Source: an uncultured Bacteriovoracaceae bacterium
GTDB taxonomy: Bacteria > Bdellovibrionota > Bacteriovoracia > Bacteriovoracales > Bacteriovoracaceae
Assembly: GCA_937931205.1 (NCBI GenBank)
Contig: CALHBF010000005.1
Location: 186,001 to 250,000, forward strand
DNA: 64,000 nucleotides
Reading direction: 5' to 3'
The first letter of the stretch is position 1. Every line of letters starts with the position of its first letter. A program made the position numbers and the translations under genes. This document shows positions 27,432 through 36,141 of this stretch, one piece after another. The notes below the pieces were generated by a model, which worked only from the letters and a program-made list of their open reading frames with translations, did not search any database and was not told where the DNA came from.

Positions 27432-29510
27432 ATGGATAGGTTTTTTGAAAAACTAAAAGCATTTAGTCATAACTCTGATCTTATGATCGCAGTTGGACTT
27501 ATTATTGTTATCGGAGTGATGGTTGTTCCTATCCCGCCGTTAGCTCTTGATATGTTTCTTGCTCTTTCTCTTGCAATGTCAGTGGCTGTTCTTCTTATGT
27601 CTGTTTATGCCAAGAAGCCACTTGATTTCTCAACTTTCCCTGCAGTTCTCCTTATCACAACATTACTTCGTCTCTCTCTTAACGTTGCATCTACTCGTAA
27701 CATTCTTTTGAATGGTGCAAGTGAAGGAACAAAAGCAGCAGGGAGTATCATCGAATCATTCGGTGAGTTCGTTGTAGGTGGTAACTTCGCAGTTGGATTA
27801 ATTATTTTCATTATCCTTGTTGTGATTAACTTTATCGTAATCACCAAAGGTGCTGGTCGAGTGGCCGAAGTTTCTGCTCGTTTCGTGTTAGATGCCATGC
27901 CTGGTAAGCAGATGGCAATTGATGCAGACTTAAACGCTGGTCTCATTGATGATAAAGAAGCTAAACGTCGTCGTGCTGAAGTTGCTCAAGAAGCAGACTT
28001 TTACGGATCGATGGATGGTGCTTCTAAGTTCGTACGAGGAGATGCTATCGCGGGGATTCTTATCACAGTCATCAACGTGATCGGTGGTATTATTGTGGGA
28101 GTTGCTCAACAGGATATGAGCTTCTCTGATGCTTCTCGTGTATTCACGCTACTAACAGTTGGTGATGGTCTTGTTGCTCAGATTCCTGCTCTCATTATTT
28201 CTACTGCGGCCGGTATTATTGCTACTCGAAATTCAAGCGGAACAGGTCTAGGGGACCAAGTTGGCCAAGAATTTTCGGCACATCCCAAAGCTTTCTATAT
28301 CACAGCAGGTGTGATTTTCCTTTTCGCTCTTATTCCTGGATTCCCAGCGCTGCCTTTCGTGGTAGTGGCTTCTATTATTGCTTTTGCAGGATTCAAGATT
28401 GAGCAGAACAAATCTCAAGTAGAAGATCAGAAAGTTAAGGCAGCTATTACAGAATCTGCTGCTCCTAAAGTTGAATCTCTTGAATCTCTTCTTCCTGTTG
28501 AACTCATTCAGTTGGAAGTTGGTTATGGAATTGTAAATATTGTTGATGCTGATCAGAATGGAGATCTTCTTGAAAGAATCTCACACATCAGAAAACAGTT
28601 TGCGATGGATTGGGGGATTATTATCCCTTCCGTTCGAATCAAAGATAATCTGGAACAGAAACCAGGTGGATACTCAATTAAGTTAAAAGGAATCGAGATC
28701 GCTAAAGGCGAACTGATGCCTGATCACTTAATGGCAATGGACCCTGGGACAGTGATTGAAGAGATGGATGGAGTAGAAACAAAAGAGCCGGTATTCGGTC
28801 TACCTGCTATCTGGATTACTGAAGATAAGAAAGACGATGCTCAATACAATGGTTATACCGTTGTAGATCTTTCTACAATTGTTGCCACTCATATTACCGA
28901 AGTATTGAAGAGCAATATGTCTGAACTTCTTGGGCGCCAAGAGCTTGTTCACCTCATTGATAACTTCAAAGAGAACTATCCAAAAATTGTTAATGATCTT
29001 ATTCCAGATATTATGCCTCTTGGGGCAGTCTTAAAAGTTATGCAGAACCTGCTTAAAGAAGGTGTCAGCATCCGTGATCTAAGAACAATCTTAGAGACAT
29101 TAGCGGAATGGGGAACAGTAACCAAGGATGCGGATGCATTAACTGAGTATGTTCGTCAGGGTCTATACCGCACAATTACTGAAAAAATTAGAAGCTCGCA
29201 AGGTGATGTTCCACTTTTCACACTTGATAGAAGTGTTGAAGAAACATTGGCCCGTTCAATCATTCATACAGATGGTGGGGCCCAGTTAAATCTTGATCCG
29301 AAGGTGACTCAAACGATCTTGGCCGGACTTAATGAAAAGATCGAAGAGGCCACCGGACAAGGTGAAAAAATGGTGGTGTTGTGCTCTCCTGTTATACGTC
29401 GTCATTTCAAACGCTTAACAGAAAAATTCATTCCCAACATGATAGTGGTAAGTCATAATGAATTGAGTCCTGAAGTGAATATTAGATCTCTTGGTACGGT
29501 GAGGTTGTAA
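27432..29510 (+). CDS. flhA: Flagellar export protein FlhA
   Basis: 692 residues, normal length. FlhA is the nonameric export-gate protein that docks chaperone-substrate complexes and takes part in proton-driven export. The first 330 residues hold eight transmembrane helices and the FHIPEP cytoplasmic loop, including DAMPGKQMAIDADLNAGLI. The C-terminal half is the soluble docking domain. It ends one base before the flhF start. Confidence 0.97.
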   Translation: MDRFFEKLKAFSHNSDLMIAVGLIIVIGVMVVPIPPLALDMFLALSLAMSVAVLLMSVYAKKPLDFSTFPAVLLITTLLRLSLNVASTRNILLNGASEGTKAAGSIIESFGEFVVGGNFAVGLIIFIILVVINFIVITKGAGRVAEVSARFVLDAMPGKQMAIDADLNAGLIDDKEAKRRRAEVAQEADFYGSMDGASKFVRGDAIAGILITVINVIGGIIVGVAQQDMSFSDASRVFTLLTVGDGLVAQIPALIISTAAGIIATRNSSGTGLGDQVGQEFSAHPKAFYITAGVIFLFALIPGFPALPFVVVASIIAFAGFKIEQNKSQVEDQKVKAAITESAAPKVESLESLLPVELIQLEVGYGIVNIVDADQNGDLLERISHIRKQFAMDWGIIIPSVRIKDNLEQKPGGYSIKLKGIEIAKGELMPDHLMAMDPGTVIEEMDGVETKEPVFGLPAIWITEDKKDDAQYNGYTVVDLSTIVATHITEVLKSNMSELLGRQELVHLIDNFKENYPKIVNDLIPDIMPLGAVLKVMQNLLKEGVSIRDLRTILETLAEWGTVTKDADALTEYVRQGLYRTITEKIRSSQGDVPLFTLDRSVEETLARSIIHTDGGAQLNLDPKVTQTILAGLNEKIEEATGQGEKMVVLCSPVIRRHFKRLTEKFIPNMIVVSHNELSPEVNIRSLGTVRL

Positions 29511-29511
29511 G

Positions 29512-31011
29512 ATGTTGGTTAAGAAATTCGAGGCCGACACATTAGAAGATGCATTGAAAGCAGTGAAGGTCGAACTAGGACCTGATGCCATCATTTTAAA
29601 AACCATTACCAACAATGGATTGAAGGGTGCGTTTAAGAAAAAACGCATTGAGATCACTGCTGCCATTTCTGAAAAAAATTTTGAAAAAAAAGCAAAGGTG
29701 GATAGAGTGTTGAATGATGATCAAAAAGAGGCCTTTTATCAAAGACCTGCCAACTCGGTGAAAGAATCAATTCAAAAATATTCTGGCAACGAGCATCCAG
29801 CTATGGGCGGCGGGTATGGTAATATTGGCCTTAATAAAGTGGTTAATACCATTTCAAAAGGATCTCAAAGCATTGCTGAAGTAACCTCTAAAACCTCATC
29901 TTTGTTGAAATCAAGTTTTGATGATTTTTTAGGAACAGATGAAGAGGATTCATTTGAAGAAGAAAACGATTCAATGGTTTATATTCAGCCTCAACCCAAA
30001 GCTGTTGCGCCAGCTCGTGAGCCTCAATCACATGCTTCTTCTGTACAAGGAAGAGGTAAGTATGCTGAACCACCTCAACAAGAAATTTACCGCGAAGAAA
30101 GAAGTGCAGGACATGTTCCTCGCGAAGTTTATGATGAACTAAGACAAGAACTAAAAACTCAACACCATAAAATTGATCTGCTTGAGAAAAAACTTCTTGA
30201 GATGTCTCAAGTACTTCAATCAAATCAAAAAAATCTGAACGAAGCTACAGGTCTATATCAACTTCGCACTACTCTGAGAACTCTTGATATTGATGAAGCT
30301 CATGTCATGGACCTGGTAAAAAAGGCCAACTACGAACTCTCTCGTGAAGATCTAGAGAACCCTGATATTGTTTTTGAATTTGCTCTGAAAGATATGGCCA
30401 ATTCCATCAGCACAGAAATGCCTCTTTTCGCACGTGTTGAAGAAAATACAGTAACGGCACTTATTTCTGAGGCTGCAAGCGGCCAATCAACGATGGCAAC
30501 AAAGATTGCACTTCTTAAAAAAGATGTTGTTGTTATTCAATTTAGCCAGGAAGAGCAGGAATTTAATTCTTCTGCTTTTGCCTCTCAAGTTTTCGACATT
30601 AAACTTCATCGTGCAAAAACTTTTGCTGAAGTTATTGGTATTGCACGTAAAGCATACGAAGCTCGTAAATCAGTCCTTCTCGATATCCGTCTAAGTTCTA
30701 GAAATCTTGATGAAACAAGAAAGTTCATTGAGTCTCTTAAACGTGGATTTGATAGAGTAGAAGTCCTTTGCACAATTTCTGCAATTCACTCAGAACTTTA
30801 TAATAGAAAAATTCTTGCCCGATACAAAGACGTTGTTGACGGTGTTATCATTTCTCATGTGGATCTTTGTATGAGCTTTGGAGCTGTCTTCAATGTTCAT
30901 AGGGCCCACAACAACTTGCCTCTGAAGTTTTATGGAACTGGGCCGGTTGTTCCAGATGATCTGGAAGGAGCTACGGCAGAGAGATTGATGGCCGGTCTTT
31001 TTCAGTTTTAA
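29512..31011 (+). CDS. flhF: FlhF homologue with degenerate GTPase motifs
   Basis: 499 residues. FlhF normally is an SRP-type GTPase that sets flagellar position. The N-terminal B domain is recognisable (LEDALKAVKVELGPDAIILK) and so is the closing VPDDLEGATAERLMAGLF of the G domain. The catalytic motifs are not: the P-loop position reads SEAASGQST (319-327) where GPTGVGKTT is expected, so the Walker lysine is Gln325. DTAGR is replaced from Asp391 by DIRLS, and TKxD by SHVD (448-451). The DTYR-type G2 box is also lost. The frame is intact and composition normal, so it is a conserved pseudo-GTPase, not a decayed gene. Confidence 0.85.
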   Translation: MLVKKFEADTLEDALKAVKVELGPDAIILKTITNNGLKGAFKKKRIEITAAISEKNFEKKAKVDRVLNDDQKEAFYQRPANSVKESIQKYSGNEHPAMGGGYGNIGLNKVVNTISKGSQSIAEVTSKTSSLLKSSFDDFLGTDEEDSFEEENDSMVYIQPQPKAVAPAREPQSHASSVQGRGKYAEPPQQEIYREERSAGHVPREVYDELRQELKTQHHKIDLLEKKLLEMSQVLQSNQKNLNEATGLYQLRTTLRTLDIDEAHVMDLVKKANYELSREDLENPDIVFEFALKDMANSISTEMPLFARVEENTVTALISEAASGQSTMATKIALLKKDVVVIQFSQEEQEFNSSAFASQVFDIKLHRAKTFAEVIGIARKAYEARKSVLLDIRLSSRNLDETRKFIESLKRGFDRVEVLCTISAIHSELYNRKILARYKDVVDGVIISHVDLCMSFGAVFNVHRAHNNLPLKFYGTGPVVPDDLEGATAERLMAGLFQF

Positions 31012-31072
31012 CATTTAGAATTGTATCTCAAAGATCTGACAGGATGTTGGATCTGTGCGCGACAGGAGTGAT

Positions 31073-31957
31073 ATGCACAAGACAAGTGAGTGGCTTCTCT
31101 CATTTACCTCGGAAGAGGAAAGTTCGAACAATTCTCAAGATCACTTATTAGAAGAATCGCGAGGCTGCCAGAAAATTTCAATTACTGGCGGTAAGGGTGG
31201 AGTAGGCAAGACTTCTATTGCTCTAAAAATGGCCCAAGAGCTATCTCGAGTAGGATACAAAACCCTACTTATCGATTGTGATTCTAATCTTTCCAATACA
31301 GCTATCAAATTGGGACTTCCGATTGATAATAAGTTTGAAAAACTTTTATCAGCAGAAATCTCTTTTGAAGAGTGTCTCATCCAGCGTGGAAAGTTTCATC
31401 TACTTCCAGCTTGTAATGGTTCACTTTCTCTTTTTGAAAACAAACTTCAACTTGATGAGATTATCATCGATATCATCGAGTCTCACGAGCACGAATATGA
31501 CTATATTCTGCTTGATTGCCCGGCAGGGCTGGATAAGCATGCCTTGAAGCTAAATGCTTATTGTGACCACCGTTTTGTTGTTATTACGCCTGATCGCTCT
31601 TCGATCACTGATTCTTACTCATTAGTGAAGCTTTTATCACTTAATTTCGGCATTAAACAAAATCATCTTGTGGTGAATATGTTTCAGCAGGAAAAGCAGT
31701 ATAAAAAAGTGGTGGAGATTTTTAACGATACAGTGGAGCGTTTTTTAGGATGCCAGACTGTGACACTCGGTGGTGTTCGTAAAATCGATGTCGATACCAC
31801 CTGCTTTGATACTTTTTTCCTATCTGAAGAGAATAATGAGTTTCAGAAAAACTTCGTTAAACTTTTATATGGATTCACCGAAAAGTTCGGTGGACCAGTC
31901 AAACCCCGTACACAATCGGGGATTGCATCACTGGCCCTTGAACATGATGTTCATTAA
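31073..31957 (+). CDS. flhG: FlhG/YlxH MinD-like ATPase
   Basis: 294 residues from ATG 31073 (AGGAG just ahead; a GTG at 31055 would add six). FlhG limits flagellar number and partners FlhF. The deviant Walker A GGKGGVGKT (39-47) is intact, as are LLIDCDSNLSNTAIKLG and the switch DCPAGLD. The N-terminal region before the ATPase domain lacks the DQAxxLR helix by which FlhG proteins activate the FlhF GTPase. A C-terminal amphipathic segment is weak. It is between flhF and fliA, the standard order. Confidence 0.9.
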   Translation: MHKTSEWLLSFTSEEESSNNSQDHLLEESRGCQKISITGGKGGVGKTSIALKMAQELSRVGYKTLLIDCDSNLSNTAIKLGLPIDNKFEKLLSAEISFEECLIQRGKFHLLPACNGSLSLFENKLQLDEIIIDIIESHEHEYDYILLDCPAGLDKHALKLNAYCDHRFVVITPDRSSITDSYSLVKLLSLNFGIKQNHLVVNMFQQEKQYKKVVEIFNDTVERFLGCQTVTLGGVRKIDVDTTCFDTFFLSEENNEFQKNFVKLLYGFTEKFGGPVKPRTQSGIASLALEHDVH

Positions 31958-31982
31958 TCCAAAAAGCTAAGGAGAGCTCCAC

Positions 31983-32768
31983 ATGTCATCCATTACGGCC
32001 AAATTAAAGAATTTAAAAGATTACCGAAGCACAGTTGATCCTAAAGTTAAAGATGAGATCATTCTGGAATATGCTCCGCTAGTTAAGTATATCGCTCAAA
32101 AAATTGCTTCACGTCTTCCACCGAATATTGAGCTGGATGATATGATTTCATGTGGTGTTATCGGACTGATGGATGCCATCGAAAAGTTCGACCCGTCTCG
32201 TGATAATAAGTTTAAAACGTATGCTGAGTTCAGAATTCGTGGAGCGATTCTGGATGAACTTCGCTCTCAAGACTGGGTTCCTCGTTCTGTTCGTGAAAAG
32301 GCCAAGATGGTGGAAAAGGCTTACGCGAAACTTGAAAAAGATCTAGGCCGTCCAGCTACAGATGAAGAAATGTGTGGAGAACTACAGTGTTCAATGGATG
32401 AGTTCCATGAACTGATTAATAAATCAAAGTCAGTTTCACTTCTGAATATCGAAGATGCTCAGGCAATGAGTAAAGGAGATAAGAAGCTCATGGTTTCTCT
32501 TATGGAGACATCTCGCTCTGCTAACCCGCAAACGGTTGTAGGCTACAAGAAGTCTCAGGAGATCATCAAAGACGGAATCAAAGGTCTTCCAGAGAAGCAA
32601 AGACTTGTTCTTTCGCTTTACTACTTCGAAGACTTGAATCTCAAAGAAATCGGACAGGTGCTTGATGTGACAGAATCTCGTGTCTCTCAGCTGCACACTC
32701 AGGCCATTCTAAAGCTGAAGGCCAAACTTCGTAACCAGTTTGAGTCTTACGAAGATATCGCTAGCTAA
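31983..32768 (+). CDS. fliA: Flagellar sigma factor FliA (sigma-28)
   Basis: 261 residues, normal size. FliA directs RNA polymerase to late flagellar and chemotaxis promoters. Region 2 shows LVKYIAQKIASRLPPNIELDD (split) and the -10-binding FKTYAEFRIRGAILDELR segment with DWVPRSVR; region 4 ends with LKEIGQVLDVTESRVSQLHTQA, a helix-turn-helix. A good AGGAGAG site precedes it. It is the last gene of the operon and is followed by a terminator. A candidate target promoter lies at 10984-11011. Confidence 0.96.
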   Translation: MSSITAKLKNLKDYRSTVDPKVKDEIILEYAPLVKYIAQKIASRLPPNIELDDMISCGVIGLMDAIEKFDPSRDNKFKTYAEFRIRGAILDELRSQDWVPRSVREKAKMVEKAYAKLEKDLGRPATDEEMCGELQCSMDEFHELINKSKSVSLLNIEDAQAMSKGDKKLMVSLMETSRSANPQTVVGYKKSQEIIKDGIKGLPEKQRLVLSLYYFEDLNLKEIGQVLDVTESRVSQLHTQAILKLKAKLRNQFESYEDIAS

Positions 32769-32783
32769 AATCATTTCCTCACA

Positions 32784-32820
32784 AGAGTCCGAGTATTCAC
32801 CTCGGACTCTTTTTCTTTTT
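32784..32820 (+). terminator. Strong terminator of the flagellar operon
   Basis: AGAGTCCGAG (32784-32793) pairs perfectly with CTCGGACTCT (32801-32810) over a 7-nt loop and is followed by a T-rich run. It closes the 11-kb fliL-fliA unit. Confidence 0.93.
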
Positions 32821-32889
32821 TAATCCTTCACAATCCAACTCAATTTATCAGAATATTAAGTATAGGAAATTACTTAAAGGGTGAATTCA

Positions 32890-35187
32890 ATGGATTGGAA
32901 AAAGACCTTTAATCGCGGTCAGTGGTATTTACATACAATTTTTTTACTAACTCTAGTTACTGCCGGTGTCACCACCTTGCAGGGACTGAAGTTAAATCAA
33001 CTACAGCAGAATCAGGAAGAGCGCACGGAAAAGATCAGCAATCTGATTTCTGAACTCTCTAAAACGCAGACGTTTGAGCGCATTGGAAAGTATCTGTCTC
33101 GTGCAGAAGCTGATAAGGCCAATGATCGACTACGCTCGCTTCAGAGTAAAGTTGCTCAGACTGAAGAACTATTGGAAATGAAAGTTTCAAAGGATCTCTC
33201 GGCCTCAATTAAAGAGTTTAGCGACCTTATTCATAAAGCTTCTGGAATTGCTTCTCCGACAGATGCTATCAAAGTGCTTGATCAGAAGATTTCTCAAGTC
33301 TCAACGATTGCTAAAGATAAAAATTATAAAAATGTGGGAATCATTGCCAGCAGAATGCAGGATCGTGTGAAGCAGCTCAATGCAAAAAACGCAGGCTCTT
33401 CAGCTCTAGTAGGAACTCTTGTTTCTGATTTCTCTCGTTTAAAGCAAGTAGTGACAAGTTCAACTTTGAGTGATGATGAAAAAGAACATCTGATGAATAG
33501 ATTTAACTCTATGAACTCAGAGATGGAAATCCTGCAATCTCTTAATAATTATTCGAAAGATCTCAAAACTTTTGTAACGAAAGGTTCTCTCGCTCTTTCT
33601 CAGTGGGTAATCGATGCTGAGACAAGAAAAGGGGATATGCAAGGGATCATTAATGAGAAACAAAACCAGCTTCTCATCTCTCTTGCTTCAATTGTTTCTC
33701 TTGTACTTCTTTCGTGGATAGCTCTGGCCTATGCAGCAAGAAAGCAGAAGAAAAAAATTGGTGAGCAGATTGAAGTAGAGATAAAAAATGTTATTGAGAA
33801 AGGTATCATCGCTGATCAACGTTTTATGGTTGATCATTACTCAGATGCTACCCGCAATGATATTATTAAACTTCTTGATGAACTAAAGATGAGATTGAAT
33901 CTTGGGAATATGCTTCATGAAGGTCTGCCATTCTCAGGATGCATGATTGATAACTCTTTTAAGCTTACTTGGTTTAATAATCTATTCCTTGATCAGTTCT
34001 ACCTAAGTGAAGAAGAAGTTAGAAGCGAAGCTTTCAATTGGGATTATCTACGCGATTTCCTGAATCTTGAGGAAGATCCGGTTTACGAAGCTCTCGCTCA
34101 TAAAATTGCCGGTATTTATCCAGTTAAGTTAAAGCAAGATGAATACACGCCAATGCAGCCTTATGAAATGTATGTGACTCCCATCACAGTAAATAGAGAA
34201 GATCGAGTAATGGTTTTCTTCTATCCGCTTGTTTCTGTAAAAGACGCAATTGATGAACAAGTAAATCTAGCAAGAACTTGTCTGACAAAATTTTCTAAGG
34301 CCTGGTCATCAGATCAGCTAAATGACTCTGAGTTAAAGATCCTGTCTCGCGACTTTAAAAACAATGATCTGGAAGATCTTTATGATGTGATGAAGGATCT
34401 TTTTGAGAAAGTTGAAAGAGAGAGAAAAGAGTGTCTTTATACGATTAATAACCTAGAGAAAGAAAATACTTTCCTTCTTTCAACCATTGATGAACTCAAA
34501 GGTCTTGAAGGTGAGCGCAAAGAAATGCTTCGTAGAGAAGCAGGTCTTGTGAACGAATTGCGTGAATCATTCTTGAATTCAATTCAGCGAACAGAAAGTT
34601 TGATGAATATTAATAAATCAATTCTTCTTCATAATGATGAGCTAAAGACTGAAGCTCATAAAATGCAAGTTGTTCTTAATAAAGAAACTAAAAAGATGAA
34701 AGAAAGTGTGGAGATTATCTCTGGGCTTGAAGGTATCCGTGCTGATTACAAGAAAATGAAAACGGAACTGATGGAAGTGAAATCAAAACTAATTTCTCTG
34801 AATTCAACTCTTCTCGCTGGTCTGCCTGTGCTTGATGATCACCAGCAGAAGCTTGCCCATCGCTATAAAGATGAACTGGCAAAACTTGATTTTAATGTTG
34901 TGACATTGGATAAGAAGCTTTCTCAACTTGATATTCTGCTTGCTAAGCTTGCCATGATGAATGAGAGAGTTAGTGTTGAGCAAACAAATTTTAGTTTCAC
35001 GACAACTCAGAAAGATCATGAGCTTAACAATGCGATCAATGATCTTCAGAAATCTGTAGCATCTGAGGAAAATCAAATTGTTGAGCATTTTAAAAACCTT
35101 CATATGATTATGAAGGCCAACTTAGAGCGAACCAACAAATTTCAAGAGACATCTAGTGTGAGTCATGAGAATTATCTTTCTCAATGA
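32890..35187 (+). CDS. Chemoreceptor-like membrane protein with PAS domain and coiled coils
   Basis: About 765 residues from ATG 32890, with AAAGGG ahead; a GTG at 32881 would add three. One transmembrane helix near 14-34, a helical periplasmic domain of about 230 residues, a second helix near 263-285, a PAS-like cytoplasmic domain (about 345-455, including MIDNSFKLTWFNN), then long coiled coils (about 490-765). The layout is that of a methyl-accepting receptor, but there is no MCP signalling hairpin, kinase or cyclase. It follows the flagellar operon and overlaps the pseudouridine synthase gene by 4 nt. Function unknown. Confidence 0.7.
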   Translation: MDWKKTFNRGQWYLHTIFLLTLVTAGVTTLQGLKLNQLQQNQEERTEKISNLISELSKTQTFERIGKYLSRAEADKANDRLRSLQSKVAQTEELLEMKVSKDLSASIKEFSDLIHKASGIASPTDAIKVLDQKISQVSTIAKDKNYKNVGIIASRMQDRVKQLNAKNAGSSALVGTLVSDFSRLKQVVTSSTLSDDEKEHLMNRFNSMNSEMEILQSLNNYSKDLKTFVTKGSLALSQWVIDAETRKGDMQGIINEKQNQLLISLASIVSLVLLSWIALAYAARKQKKKIGEQIEVEIKNVIEKGIIADQRFMVDHYSDATRNDIIKLLDELKMRLNLGNMLHEGLPFSGCMIDNSFKLTWFNNLFLDQFYLSEEEVRSEAFNWDYLRDFLNLEEDPVYEALAHKIAGIYPVKLKQDEYTPMQPYEMYVTPITVNREDRVMVFFYPLVSVKDAIDEQVNLARTCLTKFSKAWSSDQLNDSELKILSRDFKNNDLEDLYDVMKDLFEKVERERKECLYTINNLEKENTFLLSTIDELKGLEGERKEMLRREAGLVNELRESFLNSIQRTESLMNINKSILLHNDELKTEAHKMQVVLNKETKKMKESVEIISGLEGIRADYKKMKTELMEVKSKLISLNSTLLAGLPVLDDHQQKLAHRYKDELAKLDFNVVTLDKKLSQLDILLAKLAMMNERVSVEQTNFSFTTTQKDHELNNAINDLQKSVASEENQIVEHFKNLHMIMKANLERTNKFQETSSVSHENYLSQ

Positions 35188-36005
35188 AAAACTACAAAAC
35201 ACTAGTTCAAAAATTATTTCCTACCAAGACTTCGGCCCTCGAGGTCTTGGTAAAACTCTCAAAACTTCCCCCTCAAAACTTAACTGAAGCTGCCGAGAAA
35301 GGTGCTGTCTGGTTACAAAAAGGAAAGGGGAAGATCCTTCGTATTCGAGATCTCTCTCTGCTTTTAGATCCCCAAGATACTATTAGCCTATTTTATGATC
35401 TTAGAGTCCTATCGCTTAAAGAGTATGTAGGTGGTGAAGCACTTTTTGAAAACTCTCACTATGGAATTTGGTTTAAGCCAGCAGGTGTGGTTACCCAAGG
35501 GTCTCAGACCTCAGATCATGCTTCTTTAATGAGATATATTGAGAAGAAGAAAGATAAACAGGTTTATCTTATTCATCGACTAGATCGCGAAACAGCAGGA
35601 CTTGTTATTTTTTCTTATCATCAAGAAAGTGCAAAGTATTTTTCTAAGCTCTTTGCCGACAATAAGATTCAGAAGATGTATCAGGCCATTGTTCTTGGAG
35701 AAGCTCCTGAGTCTGGAACTATTGATTTCTCGCTTGAGGATAAAGAAGCTCTTACTCTTTATACGAGGGTTGAGAGTAAAAATGGGAAAAGTTTGGTTGA
35801 AGCGGAACTTAAAACAGGAAGGCTTCATCAAATCCGTAAACATTTCGATATGATCGGTCACCCTGTCATGGGAGATCCTAAGTACGGGAAAGGCAATAAA
35901 AACAGGGATGGACTGAAGCTGATAGCCTATAGCCTTTCTTTTATCGATCCTTTTGATAAGCAACGAAAGAAATTTGTGAGCCCTGAATCACTAAAACTGC
36001 AATAG
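35184..36005 (+). CDS. RluA-family pseudouridine synthase
   Basis: 273 residues. It isomerises uridine in rRNA or tRNA. The catalytic motif is HRLDRETAG (131-139) with Asp134; GRLHQIRKHF and GHPVMGDPKYG are the other two family blocks. The first 80 residues form a short N-terminal domain with weak resemblance to an S4 RNA-binding fold. Which RNA is the target cannot be read from sequence. Its start overlaps the receptor-like gene by 4 nt. Confidence 0.9.
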   Translation: MKNYKTLVQKLFPTKTSALEVLVKLSKLPPQNLTEAAEKGAVWLQKGKGKILRIRDLSLLLDPQDTISLFYDLRVLSLKEYVGGEALFENSHYGIWFKPAGVVTQGSQTSDHASLMRYIEKKKDKQVYLIHRLDRETAGLVIFSYHQESAKYFSKLFADNKIQKMYQAIVLGEAPESGTIDFSLEDKEALTLYTRVESKNGKSLVEAELKTGRLHQIRKHFDMIGHPVMGDPKYGKGNKNRDGLKLIAYSLSFIDPFDKQRKKFVSPESLKLQ

Positions 36006-36042
36006 ACATAATCTAACTTATTAATTTCACATCGCTTTCTGG

Positions 36043-36075
36043 AAGTGTGGCAGAACTTGAAAAAAGTTCACACTT
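36043..36075 (+). promoter_or_regulatory. Imperfect hairpin upstream of the 36142 gene
   Basis: AAGTGTG (36043-36049) pairs with CACACTT (36069-36075), and inside it AACTT (36054-36058) pairs with AAGTT (36064-36068), leaving a 4-nt bulge. It lies between the pseudouridine synthase stop and the next start. It lacks a T run, so it could be an operator, leader structure or weak transcript end. Confidence 0.35.
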
Positions 36076-36141
36076 TGATCTCCGTTAATGAAGTGCATCT
36101 TAAGAAATCATATACTCGCACCATCATCTACTGGAGCAGAT

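Noticed and set aside
36043..36060. Sigma-54-like TGGCAG near 36048
   Set aside because: The -12 GC is missing at the required spacing; the sequence is better explained as one arm of a hairpin.
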